IMG/VR virus record: IMGVR_UViG_3300044837_000097
Span: 1-64,000 of that record
Origin: a virus
Reading direction: 5' to 3' (one strand)
Length of the DNA: 64,000 nt
Numbering within the stretch: the first letter of the stretch is position 1; each line of letters begins with the position of its first letter. Positions 5,742-11,641 of this stretch are shown in pieces. The notes beneath the pieces are model-generated. The model ran no database searches. It saw only the letters and a program-made list of their open reading frames with translations, and was not told the origin of the DNA. Position numbers and translations under genes: made by a program.

Positions 5742-5817
5742 ACCCGATTATCAAACTGGTCGTATGAACCTCTCCTACAAAGAGGCTGGCAGAGTTCGAT
5801 TCTCTGATTGGGTACCA
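5742..5817 (+). tRNA. tRNA-Val (TAC)
   Basis: Acceptor ACCCGAT/ATTGGGT, A73, CCA. Anticodon stem CCTCT/AGAGG with loop CCTACAA, so position 33 is C rather than the near-universal U. T arm CAGAG-TTCGATT-CTCTG. Confidence 0.85.
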
Positions 5818-5825
5818 ATTTCTGT

Positions 5826-5913
5826 GGGGACGCAGTTCGCGGTAGAGTGAACGCTTGCGATATCCGGTACCGGACTCGTAAGATGGCGAGGGTGAATGAC
5901 CCTTGGGTTCCCA
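5826..5913 (+). other. tRNA-like unit without CCA
   Basis: Lies between tRNA spacers. D-arm-like GTTC..GAAC with GGTAGAG loop. CTTGC/GTAAG encloses a 19-nt loop holding the palindrome TCCGGTACCGGA. T-arm-like GAGGG-TGAATGA-CCCTT. Closing stem GGGGAC/GTTCCC. No TTCGA loop and no CCA, so it is either decayed or a different small RNA. Confidence 0.4.
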
Positions 5914-5919
5914 GATTTT

Positions 5920-6010
5920 TGTCGGTAGCATCAGTATGCAGCGCGGTTTTATAAACCGCGAAGCTCCAGATGAGAGCGCCGAGAGTGGGCAGCACACTCA
6001 CCGACAACCA
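5920..6010 (+). tRNA. Probable class II tRNA (TAT, Ile-like)
   Basis: Perfect acceptor TGTCGGT/ACCGACA, A73, CCA. Anticodon stem GCGGT/ACCGC with loop TTTATAA. Long variable region with GCTC..GAG pairing. T stem GAGTG/CACTC with atypical loop GGCAGCA. The isotype is uncertain because isoleucine tRNAs are normally class I. Confidence 0.55.
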
Positions 6011-6012
6011 GT

Positions 6013-6087
6013 GGCCCCGTCATCTAGTGGCGAGGATGCCAGCTTCTCAAGCTGGTCACACGAGTTCGACTCTCGTCGAGGCTACCA
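6013..6087 (+). tRNA. tRNA-Glu (CTC)
   Basis: Acceptor GGCCCCG/CGAGGCT, A73, CCA. Anticodon stem CCAGC/GCTGG with loop TTCTCAA. T arm ACGAG-TTCGACT-CTCGT. Confidence 0.88.
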
Positions 6088-6126
6088 AGTTTGAAAATGT
6101 AAGAGGAGCAGTTTTAAGATACTCTC

Positions 6127-6417
6127 ATGGCAAACAACTATAACTCGAATCCGATTTTCATCGACAGCATAATGGCTGCAACCGCGAAGAATAGCGGCGC
6201 GACAACGACCAACCCGTTTCGTATTAAAGAAATTGTGTGGAGTACACCCGGAAGCACCGCAGCAGATTCCGCCGTAATTCAAGACGGCTTGGGTAATGAA
6301 ATTTTCGAACAACAATCAGGTCGAGCAGCACCTGAACTGTTTAATCCGCCAATGGTTATAAATGACTTCAAAGTAACAACTTTGGCAGATGGGCACATTC
6401 TGATTTATTTGGTGTAA
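6127..6417 (+). CDS. Small phage protein, possibly virion
   Basis: 96 residues starting MANNYNSNPIFIDSIMAAT. This opening (MANNY.SNPI..D..MAA) is one I associate with small phage structural proteins, but the role is not established. Beta-rich after residue 30 (IKEIVWSTPG...AVIQDGLGNEIF...MVINDFKVTTL). The gene lies alone between tRNA-Glu(CTC) and tRNA-Glu(TTC). AGAGGAG lies unusually far (about 19 bp) upstream of the ATG. Confidence 0.65.
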   Translation: MANNYNSNPIFIDSIMAATAKNSGATTTNPFRIKEIVWSTPGSTAADSAVIQDGLGNEIFEQQSGRAAPELFNPPMVINDFKVTTLADGHILIYLV

Positions 6418-6451
6418 AGCGCACCGTTATCCGCGCTCTTAGTTTTTCAGT

Positions 6452-6525
6452 GCCGTTATCTGCTATGGGTAGGCAACGAGGCTTTCAACTTCGTAGACAG
6501 GGTTCGAGTCCCTGTAGCGGTACCA
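6452..6525 (+). tRNA. tRNA-Glu (TTC)
   Basis: Acceptor GCCGTTA/TAGCGGT, A73, CCA. Anticodon stem CGAGG/CTTCG with loop CTTTCAA. T arm CAGGG-TTCGAGT-CCCTG. Confidence 0.9.
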
Positions 6526-6531
6526 ATTTTC

Positions 6532-6623
6532 GAAACGCGCCCATTCGTAGAGTGGGCTATCCCGGTCACTGCCGGGCGCTACGACGATAGCGTGAGTCGG
6601 TCAATACGACATCGCAAAGTTTC
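6532..6623 (+). other. tRNA-like unit without CCA
   Basis: D-arm-like GCCCA..TGGGC with GTAGAG loop. CCCG-GTCACTGC-CGGG (CAC in the loop). Long arm CGCTA/TAGCG. T-arm-like GTCG-GTCAATA-CGAC. Outer GAAAC/GTTTC. It occupies a tRNA slot but has no canonical T loop or acceptor, so it may be a decayed tRNA-Val(CAC). Confidence 0.4.
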
Positions 6624-6626
6624 AGT

Positions 6627-6700
6627 GGGGTGCGAGTAGGACGGGAATACGGTTGCCTTGCCCGCATCAAGACGGGGTTCGACTCCCCGGCGCTCCACCA
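6627..6700 (+). tRNA. tRNA-Ala (TGC)
   Basis: Acceptor GGGGTGC/GCGCTCC, A73, CCA. Anticodon loop CTTGCCC on GTTGC/GCATC. T arm CGGGG-TTCGACT-CCCCG. Confidence 0.88.
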
Positions 6701-6755
6701 AATTATAGGAGAGTGATATGACAGTTATACATTAGGTAACTCGGGAGGGTTATTT

Positions 6756-7118
6756 ATGTCTAAGTCATATCGCAAGCCTTGGGGTACGTATGTTGCTGTA
6801 AAGAGCAGCGCACATGCCGATAAGACGTTCGCCGCTCGCGCAATGCGTAGAGCGCAGAATCAGTCCTTGAGAGAAGCAATTCGTGACGACGACTGGGAAG
6901 GCTGGTTGATTCCCGAACGCTACGAGTGCAGAGACAACGATGTGTGGGGTTGGGGCCGAGACGGCAAGCAGCGTCCGATGTACCCGAGCAATCAGTATAA
7001 CAACCCATACGCATACGTATCCAGTCCGACGTGGATGGATGAAGAACAAATCTTCGCACGCTGGGAAGAACGCAAGAGCCACAACGATGATTTTATGGCC
7101 GATGCTTCTCGTAAATAG
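6756..7118 (+). CDS. Unknown phage protein
   Basis: 120 residues, basic N-terminus, Trp-rich middle with NDVWGWGRDGKQ, a motif I recognise from small phage proteins of unknown function. Soluble, no signal peptide. GGGAGG lies 7 bp before the ATG. A 5-codon open frame directly upstream (from 6718) could be a leader peptide. Flanked by tRNA-Ala and tRNA-Ile. Confidence 0.7.
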   Translation: MSKSYRKPWGTYVAVKSSAHADKTFAARAMRRAQNQSLREAIRDDDWEGWLIPERYECRDNDVWGWGRDGKQRPMYPSNQYNNPYAYVSSPTWMDEEQIFARWEERKSHNDDFMADASRK

Positions 7119-7126
7119 TTTTCTGT

Positions 7127-7200
7127 TCCTCGCTCGTCCAATGGCAGGACGCATGCTTGATAGGCGTGTTATCGTGGTTCGAGTCCACGGTGAGGAACCA
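7127..7200 (+). tRNA. tRNA-Ile (GAT)
   Basis: Acceptor TCCTCGC/GTGAGGA, A73, CCA. Anticodon stem CATGC/GCGTG with loop TTGATAG. T arm CGTGG-TTCGAGT-CCACG. Confidence 0.9.
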
Positions 7201-7208
7201 AGTTCGAA

Positions 7209-7272
7209 CAGACACGGGACCCGCTGTACACGGGTTGTCTGCTTCGGTGAGGAACTCCTGATAGGGCACCGA
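7209..7272 (+). other. Two-hairpin RNA in a tRNA slot, GTA loop
   Basis: Hairpin one: CAGACA/TGTCTG around ACCCG-CTGTACA-CGGGT, whose loop would be a tyrosine (GTA) anticodon. Hairpin two: TCGGTG/CACCGA. Tyrosine is the one amino acid lacking a clear tRNA here, but no cloverleaf or CCA is present. Confidence 0.35.
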
Positions 7273-7284
7273 TAAATTTTCTGT

Positions 7285-7361
7285 TGCGGGGTAGAGTTCT
7301 GGTGAACTCCGGTGTCTCATAAGCACACGCAGGCTGGGTTCGATTCCCGCTTCCGCAACCA
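7285..7361 (+). tRNA. tRNA-Met (CAT)
   Basis: Acceptor TGCGGGG/TTCCGCA, A73, CCA. Anticodon loop CTCATAA. T loop TTCGATT on a 4-bp stem. Could be an elongator Met or a lysidine-modified Ile tRNA. Confidence 0.82.
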
Positions 7362-7370
7362 ATTTTCTGA

Positions 7371-7444
7371 GCGGGTGTGGTGTAATGGCAGCACCTCATC
7401 CTTCCAAGTTGAGTGTACGGGTCCGAGTCCCGTCGCCCGCTCCA
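7371..7444 (+). tRNA. tRNA-Gly (TCC)
   Basis: Acceptor GCGGGTG/CGCCCGC, U73, CCA. Anticodon loop CTTCCAA. T arm ACGGG-TCCGAGT-CCCGT. Confidence 0.9.
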
Positions 7445-7452
7445 AGTTTTGA

Positions 7453-7526
7453 GCCTTGATGGTCTAGTGGTAGAACAGTTCCTTGGTAAGGAACAGGTCG
7501 TGGTTCGATTCCACGTCATGGCTCCA
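7453..7526 (+). tRNA. tRNA-Thr (GGT)
   Basis: Acceptor GCCTTGA/TCATGGC, U73, CCA. Anticodon stem GTTCC/GGAAC with loop TTGGTAA. T arm CGTGG-TTCGATT-CCACG. Confidence 0.9.
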
Positions 7527-7534
7527 AGTTTTGA

Positions 7535-7608
7535 GCACGGTTAGTTTAGTGGCAGAACTGCCGCCTTGTAAGCGGTTGGCGTGTGTTCGATTCACACCCT
7601 GTGCTCCA
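7535..7608 (+). tRNA. tRNA-Thr (TGT)
   Basis: Acceptor GCACGGT/CCTGTGC, U73, CCA. Anticodon loop CTTGTAA on GCCGC/GCGGT. T arm GTGTG-TTCGATT-CACAC. Confidence 0.9.
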
Positions 7609-7616
7609 AGTTCTGA

Positions 7617-7690
7617 GCGATGTTGGTGTAGTGGCAGCACGAGACCTTGCCAAGGTCTAGGTATCGTTTCGATTACGATACGTCGCTCCA
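7617..7690 (+). tRNA. tRNA-Gly (GCC)
   Basis: Acceptor GCGATGT/ACGTCGC, U73, CCA. Anticodon stem AGACC/GGTCT with loop TTGCCAA. T arm ATCGT-TTCGATT-ACGAT. Confidence 0.9.
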
Positions 7691-7705
7691 ATTTTAAGAG
7701 GGACT

Positions 7706-8038
7706 ATGACCGACAACATGAGTGGCTCATCTCAGTTCGCTTTGTTTGCTTTAATCGGCGTCGGAGTTTTGGCCTGCTTAGGCGATGCGTACACAACTTT
7801 AAAGGGCTTCGATGTCGGTTTGGTAGAAGGCAATCCTGTTGCTCGTTGGCTTCAAAAGAAATTGGGATTTTCCTTATCGGCTTTTGTTGCAACTGGATTT
7901 TTTCTTGTATCCACTTCGATAATTTCCGTAGTTAGTCCGACTGCCGCGTTTGCAATAGCAGGTGGAGTCATTGCTCTGGAGACGTTCAATACAGTTCGAA
8001 ACTACTTGTTGTTCAAAAAGTACAGTAAGAAAAAGTAA
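7706..8038 (+). CDS. Small multi-span membrane protein, DUF5658-like
   Basis: 110 residues with three hydrophobic segments (about 10-28, 58-75, 78-95). The first span is followed by GDAYTTLKGFDVGLVEGNPVA, reminiscent of DUF5658 proteins (D..TT......E.NP). AGAGGG lies 5 bp before the ATG. Function unknown. It sits between tRNA-Gly and tRNA-Thr. Confidence 0.7.
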   Translation: MTDNMSGSSQFALFALIGVGVLACLGDAYTTLKGFDVGLVEGNPVARWLQKKLGFSLSAFVATGFFLVSTSIISVVSPTAAFAIAGGVIALETFNTVRNYLLFKKYSKKK

Positions 8039-8062
8039 AGATTGTCAATCCACCAGTTTTGA

Positions 8063-8136
8063 GCACGGTTAGTCCAGTGGCAAGACGCTCCCCTCGTAAG
8101 GCAGAAGCGTTGGTTCGATTCCAGCACTGTGCTCCA
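8063..8136 (+). tRNA. tRNA-Thr (CGT)
   Basis: Acceptor GCACGGT/ACTGTGC, U73, CCA. Anticodon loop CTCGTAA. T arm GTTGG-TTCGATT-CCAGC. The 5' half closely matches tRNA-Thr(TGT), so the two are probably duplicates. Confidence 0.88.
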
Positions 8137-8144
8137 GTTTCTAC

Positions 8145-8218
8145 TCGCCTTTAGCTCAGTGGTAGAGCGTCCGGCTGTTAACCGGGTGATGTTGGTTCGA
8201 TTCCAGCAGGGTGAGCCA
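8145..8218 (+). tRNA. tRNA-Asn (GTT), copy 2
   Basis: Acceptor TCGCCTT/AGGGTGA, G73, CCA. Anticodon loop CTGTTAA on TCCGG/CCGGG. T arm GTTGG-TTCGATT-CCAGC. Clearly different in sequence from copy 1. Confidence 0.9.
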
Positions 8219-8222
8219 AGTT

Positions 8223-8352
8223 TCTGTTGTGACGCCGAACGGCAAGGCGCATCTAACATGAGGTAGATTCGAAGGCGGCTTAGTCCGTACGTGCTGACTT
8301 AGACAGCATTCGTCCATCGAGTCTACGTGTGGGTTCGAATCCCATCAACTGA
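8223..8352 (+). other. Enlarged tRNA-like unit, CCA missing
   Basis: Canonical T arm GTGGG-TTCGAAT-CCCAT and acceptor TCTGTTG/CAACTGA, but about 45 nt longer than a tRNA. It has two anticodon-like hairpins (ATCTA/TAGAT and TGCTG-ACTTAGA-CAGCA). The spacer follows directly where CCA should be. Probably a chimera of two tRNA genes. Confidence 0.45.
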
Positions 8353-8362
8353 AAGTTTCAGC

Positions 8363-8438
8363 GAGTCGAAAGTGTTAGTGGCAGCATGTCGGTCTCCAAA
8401 ACCGTACGGTGGGGGTTCAAGTCCCTCTCTTCTCGCCA
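8363..8438 (+). tRNA. tRNA-Trp (CCA)
   Basis: Anticodon loop CTCCAAA on CGGT/ACCG. G73, CCA. T arm GGGGG-TTCAAGT-CCCTC. The acceptor GAGTCGA/TCTTCTC has the same two central mismatches as tRNA-His. Confidence 0.87.
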
Positions 8439-8461
8439 ATTTTTGTACGTACAATTAGAAA

Positions 8462-8500
8462 GAGGGGAGCCGCGAACTCCCCTCAATCCTTTCGCGGGGG
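8462..8500 (+). promoter_or_regulatory. HNH leader: hairpin whose loop pairs with the ribosome binding site
   Basis: Stem GAGGGGAG/CTCCCCTC (8 bp). Loop CCGCGAA is the exact complement of TTCGCGG at 8491-8497, directly before the start codon at 8505. The palindrome TTGTACGTACAA precedes it. Confidence 0.8.
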
Positions 8501-8504
8501 ATTT

Positions 8505-8855
8505 ATGAAGTGCGAATATCACGTTTGTAATAAAGAAGCAGGCACAAAAAGATATTGTTCTCGACCATGTAATACAAAACACCGTATTCACAAGGCAAGA
8601 AAAATTCAAAAACAGAAAGCCGTTGAATATCTCGGCGGTAAGTGCTCTCAGTGTGGATACAGCCGATGCATCGAGGCACTTCATTTTCACCACTTGAGAG
8701 ACAAACTTTTTGAAATCGGTAAGATGATTGGCTATCGTCAGGCGTGGTTAAAAATTCAAGCAGAACTAGATAAGTGTGTTTTACTTTGCGCCAACTGCCA
8801 TCATGAGTTTCATTACGGAGGGTTGACAGAACCCGGCATTGTGTCCGCTTGCTAA
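8505..8855 (+). CDS. HNH homing endonuclease
   Basis: 116 residues. N-terminal zinc ribbon (CEYHVCNK...CSRPC), then CSQCG, ALHFHHL (first His of HNH) and CVLLCANCHHEFH (Asn-Cys-His-His). A typical free-standing phage HNH nuclease. The last 13 codons overlap tRNA-Ser(GCT), suggesting insertion next to or into a tRNA site. Translation start is covered by the hairpin-loop pairing described at 8462. Confidence 0.87.
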   Translation: MKCEYHVCNKEAGTKRYCSRPCNTKHRIHKARKIQKQKAVEYLGGKCSQCGYSRCIEALHFHHLRDKLFEIGKMIGYRQAWLKIQAELDKCVLLCANCHHEFHYGGLTEPGIVSAC

Positions 8856-8906
8856 GCGGCAGCCACCCGAGAGGGTGTGTAGGTTCAAATCCTACACCTT
8901 CCGCCA
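8817..8906 (+). tRNA. tRNA-Ser (GCT)
   Basis: Perfect acceptor GGAGGGT/ACCTTCC, G73, CCA. Anticodon loop TTGCTAA on CCGC/GCGG. Variable arm CACCC-GAGA-GGGTG. T arm GTAGG-TTCAAAT-CCTAC. Confidence 0.9.
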
Positions 8907-8913
8907 ATTTTAC

Positions 8914-9000
8914 GGATGATTGGGCTTCATGGGGAGCAGCAGTCTTGAAAACTGTCCCGACTGAAAGGTCGAGAGGGTTCGATTCCTTCATCATCCGCCA
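8914..9000 (+). tRNA. tRNA-Ser (TGA)
   Basis: Perfect acceptor GGATGAT/ATCATCC, G73, CCA. Anticodon loop CTTGAAA. Variable arm GACT-GAAA-GGTC. T arm GAGGG-TTCGATT-CCTTC. Confidence 0.9.
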
Positions 9001-9005
9001 TTTAT

Positions 9006-9090
9006 GGAAGACAGTGCGAATGGCTCGCAACGGGTTTCGAACACCCGACCAGCCGCAAGGCTGACAGCTCAATTCTGTTCTCTTCCCCCA
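9006..9090 (+). tRNA. tRNA-Ser (CGA)
   Basis: Acceptor GGAAGAC/CTCTTCC, CCA. Anticodon stem CGGGT/ACCCG with loop TTCGAAC. Variable arm AGCC-GCAA-GGCT. T loop CTCAATT is unusual and position 73 is C rather than G. Confidence 0.75.
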
Positions 9091-9091
9091 T

Positions 9092-9166
9092 CCCGTGCTA
9101 GTGTTAGCGGTAGCACCCCGGCTTGAAACCCCGGTAGGTAAGGTTCGAATCCTTAGAGCGGGACCA
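9092..9166 (+). tRNA. tRNA-Phe (GAA)
   Basis: Acceptor CCCGTGC/GAGCGGG, A73, CCA. Anticodon loop TTGAAAC on CCGG/CCGG. T arm TAAGG-TTCGAAT-CCTTA. Confidence 0.85.
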
Positions 9167-9174
9167 AGTTTCTG

Positions 9175-9255
9175 TGCCTCGGTAGCTCAGAGCGATAAGA
9201 GCAATCGGTTTTTAACCGATAGGTCGTCCGCGCTGCGTCGGATTCGAGGCTTCCA
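9175..9255 (+). tRNA. tRNA-Lys (TTT), copy 2, divergent
   Basis: Acceptor (T)GCCTCG/CGAGGC, CCA. D arm AGCTC..GAGC. Anticodon stem ATCGG/CCGAT with loop TTTTTAA. The T arm lacks TTCGA (TCCG..CGGA), so function is uncertain. Confidence 0.65.
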
Positions 9256-9264
9256 ATTTTCTGT

Positions 9265-9338
9265 TGAGATGTCGTTTAATGGTAGGACAAGCGGCTTTGA
9301 CCCGCTGAATAAAGGTTCGAATCCTTTCGCCTCAACCA
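9265..9338 (+). tRNA. tRNA-Gln (TTG)
   Basis: Acceptor TGAGATG/CGCCTCA, A73, CCA. Anticodon stem AGCGG/CCGCT with loop CTTTGAC. T arm AAAGG-TTCGAAT-CCTTT. Confidence 0.9.
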
Positions 9339-9343
9339 ATCTC

Positions 9344-9426
9344 GCGTCGTCGGTCAGGTACTTTGAGAGCGCGGCTAGACGCAATCTCGGAGGAAAAGGA
9401 CCCCATCGCCCTAGTGGGGACGGCGT
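9344..9426 (+). other. tRNA-like unit without CCA
   Basis: Outer stem GCGTCGTC/GACGGCGT (8 bp). T-arm-like CCCAT-CGCCCTA-GTGGG. A small hairpin GCG-CGGCTAGA-CGC in the anticodon position. No TTCGA loop and no CCA. Confidence 0.4.
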
Positions 9427-9436
9427 TTATTTCTGT

Positions 9437-9510
9437 TCGGATGTCTTTCAACGGTAGGAAGCGCGGCTCTGAACCGCGTAATGCACGTTCGAGTCGTGCC
9501 GCCCGAACCA
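9437..9510 (+). tRNA. tRNA-Gln (CTG)
   Basis: Acceptor TCGGATG/CGCCCGA, A73, CCA. Anticodon stem CGCGG/CCGCG with loop CTCTGAA. T arm GCACG-TTCGAGT-CGTGC. Last tRNA of the array. Confidence 0.9.
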
Positions 9511-9515
9511 ATCTT

Positions 9516-9553
9516 AAAAGAGCCTCACCTTCCCGGTGGGGCTTTTGTGTTTC
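9516..9553 (+). terminator. Intrinsic terminator after the tRNA array
   Basis: A 12-bp stem (AAGAGCCTCACC/GGTGGGGCTTTT with wobbles), loop TTCCC, followed by TTTTGTGTTT. Confidence 0.75.
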
Positions 9554-9562
9554 AGGAGACTT

Positions 9563-9925
9563 ATGGCCCCAACAGGCACCGCTGTTTATCAGCAAGCATC
9601 GACGCAGCAAGGCAGCACTCTCGCGACTGCATACACCAACCCCAGTAACCTCGACTTGTTGCAAATCGTTTCGAAGAAGGGTGGCGCGGTTCTACTGAAC
9701 GTGGACCATGCCGGGGCAGTTCACAAGCCAGCCTCGGGAGCGACAGGCGATACTATCATCGGTGATTTTGCCACGAACTTTCAATCAAGTGACAACGCAA
9801 CGGTTGCCCAACTGTTCGCGGACACATTCTCGAATCCCTCCAAGCAGGATATCATCCAAGCCATCAACATTGGTGGAAACGTTCACTACTACCTTGACTT
9901 TCAAGGAGTGGCGCACGGTTCTTAA
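9563..9925 (+). CDS. Probable small virion protein
   Basis: 120 residues, Ala/Thr/Gln-rich start, then beta-rich (LLQIVSKKGGAVLLNVDHAG) and helical segments, ending VHYYLDFQGVAHGS. No signal peptide. CAGGAG lies 6 bp before the ATG, immediately after the terminator, so it opens the structural region. Family not recognised. Confidence 0.65.
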   Translation: MAPTGTAVYQQASTQQGSTLATAYTNPSNLDLLQIVSKKGGAVLLNVDHAGAVHKPASGATGDTIIGDFATNFQSSDNATVAQLFADTFSNPSKQDIIQAINIGGNVHYYLDFQGVAHGS

Positions 9926-10030
9926 TCCCCTGCGCTGAACTTCCATGTGGCAGAGAACCTGTCCACGTTGTGGTAAGCAGATTTTCAAACGCGACCCTTG
10001 GGTCGTAATCGTGTGTTTGTGTGGGTGGAT

Positions 10031-10294
10031 ATGGCACGCATGACAAAGAAACAGTTGGAAGAGAAAATTGCACAGCTTGAGCAGCGCATTATCGAACTGC
10101 AAAGTCAGATGCTTGCTCTTTTTCTTCGTCAGCCAATCGCGCCCCAAGCGCTGCCTACGTTTCAGCCGCCTGTGGTGATTCCGTCGCCGGTGATGCCATA
10201 TCTTCCGCACATCGGAGACTGGCCGGGTCATTCAACAACGATTTGTACTTCATCAAATTTGTCGAGTTGCCTCGAAAGAACGCAGCGCGATTGA
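10031..10294 (+). CDS. Small coiled-coil and Pro-rich protein
   Basis: 87 residues. Residues 4-38 form a heptad coiled coil (KKQLEEKIAQLEQRIIELQ), followed by a Pro-rich linker (IAPQALPTFQPPVVIPSP). This composition suits an oligomeric linker or scaffold-like phage protein. No strong ribosome binding site. The upstream GTG/ATG region to 9998 is open but less likely. Confidence 0.55.
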   Translation: MARMTKKQLEEKIAQLEQRIIELQSQMLALFLRQPIAPQALPTFQPPVVIPSPVMPYLPHIGDWPGHSTTICTSSNLSSCLERTQRD

Positions 10295-10419
10295 CGGCAA
10301 TCCGCACCTTCGGGCAGCGGCAAGCTGTAAGCAGGAAAGCGGTTGGCGCTCAACGCCGTCCGCACTTCCTTCTCTGGGCCGGGGTCACAACTCGGTAGAG
10401 AGGGATAAGGAAAACAATC

Positions 10420-11004
10420 ATGTCAGTTATCGCAGACTTTCAAGTAAGTCCGTTGTTCCCGTCAATTGTCGGCGGCACAGGCACCACCGCGAAGTATTTC
10501 CCGCGCGCGCTTGGCGCATCCATCGGCGTACAGAGCGTAGCTCCGTCGTCAACGAACGCCGCAGGCCAGTTGAGCGTTCCGGGCAACTCAATTTTGAACG
10601 GCCAGCTTTTTGAAGTTCTCGTTGGCGCATCGTTCGGAAACGATTCGGGCGACCCATCGGGCACCGTGAAGTTGGAACTGGTTGCCAACACGGGCACGTT
10701 GACGACCCCGTCGTATACCGTGCTTGCATCGACCACCGCACAGGTTCCGTCAACACAGCCTGTTGACGCAGCCTTCAAGGTGACCTTGTTCGGTACCAGC
10801 GCATCAGGCATTGTGCAGGGTTCGTACCTAGCATTGATGAACGGCGCAATCAACAATACCACTCCGAAGGCGTTGGACAACAACCTTTCGGGCATCAAGT
10901 TCTCGAACGGCGTGCCGTTCGGATTGGTGGTTCGCGCAACGTTCGGAACGTCGGACGCGACGAACACCGCTTCGTTGTACCAGTTCCAGATTGCCGCAGC
11001 GTAA
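10420..11004 (+). CDS. Probable capsid decoration or fibre protein
   Basis: 194 residues, all-beta composition, Gly/Ser/Thr/Asn-rich, with alternating hydrophobic segments (NGQLFEVLVGASFGND, GTVKLELVANTGTL). No signal peptide. GGATAAGGAAAA precedes the ATG. Composition and position before the head genes suggest a surface or decoration protein (inference). Confidence 0.65.
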   Translation: MSVIADFQVSPLFPSIVGGTGTTAKYFPRALGASIGVQSVAPSSTNAAGQLSVPGNSILNGQLFEVLVGASFGNDSGDPSGTVKLELVANTGTLTTPSYTVLASTTAQVPSTQPVDAAFKVTLFGTSASGIVQGSYLALMNGAINNTTPKALDNNLSGIKFSNGVPFGLVVRATFGTSDATNTASLYQFQIAAA

Positions 11005-11131
11005 AACTTAGGGGCGGGCTTCGGCTCGCCTCACTTTTCCTGTCGCAGGTGCGCCCCTAAATACGGCGACCTCGCAGCGTGTGAAATCCACGGCGCGTCG
11101 AGTCATAGCCCCGACACCCTTTAAGGACACT

Positions 11132-11449
11132 ATGTTTGACCCAGCACAACTGACACTGGGACAGGTGTCTTCGGCCCTCAGAGACTTTGCTATCGTAGGA
11201 TTCCTTGTCGGCGGCGCGTGGAAAGCACGCGGCCTGTTTGAGAGCGGCAAGAAATTCTTTGAGCGTTTGACGACATTCATGACTGTGGTTCAAGAAGATA
11301 GCGCATTTATCCGAGAGGGTATGCGAACGCTTTTGACCAATCACCTGACCCATATGGAAGCAGACTTGAGAAATATGTCCCAGCGACAGGTTCGCGCGAC
11401 GGAGTACGAGCGCGCAGCTTATTTGACCGAGGACGAGACGGAGAAGTAA
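11132..11449 (+). CDS. Small membrane-anchored protein
   Basis: 105 residues: one hydrophobic helix (about 19-33, FAIVGFLVGGAW), then a long amphipathic helical region. ATG 11132 (AAGGA, 4-5 bp away) is preferred to the upstream GTG. Could be a lysis-accessory or membrane adaptor. The stop abuts the next ATG. Confidence 0.65.
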   Translation: MFDPAQLTLGQVSSALRDFAIVGFLVGGAWKARGLFESGKKFFERLTTFMTVVQEDSAFIREGMRTLLTNHLTHMEADLRNMSQRQVRATEYERAAYLTEDETEK

Positions 11450-11632
11450 ATGCCGTTCGAGAGCAAAGCCCAACAAGGCTACCTTCACGCGCACCCGGAA
11501 AAACTAGGTGCGGCAAAACTGGCTGAGTTTGACGCGGCTACGAAGGGGATGCACCACCTCCCAGAGCACGTAAAGGACGGGAAGCCGTCTTATAAGCAAG
11601 TGCGCGCGACAAGAAAAGAGGTCAATAAGTAA
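11450..11632 (+). CDS. Small phage protein (MPFESKAQQ family)
   Basis: 60 residues. The opening MPFESKAQQGYLHAHPEKL and the LPEHVKDGKPSYKQ segment are patterns I know from small phage head-region proteins of unknown function. Soluble, basic. Starts directly after the previous stop (TAAATG). Confidence 0.7.
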   Translation: MPFESKAQQGYLHAHPEKLGAAKLAEFDAATKGMHHLPEHVKDGKPSYKQVRATRKEVNK

Positions 11633-11641
11633 GGGGATAAC

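Noticed and set aside
5690-5905. Shared GGG-GAATGA-CCC hairpins as a new T-loop type
   Set aside because: Only two short instances, and the surrounding folds do not align.
5920-6010. Stop-codon suppressor tRNA
   Set aside because: With the standard 7-nt loop the anticodon is TAT, not TTA or CTA, and the phage genes end normally at all three stops.
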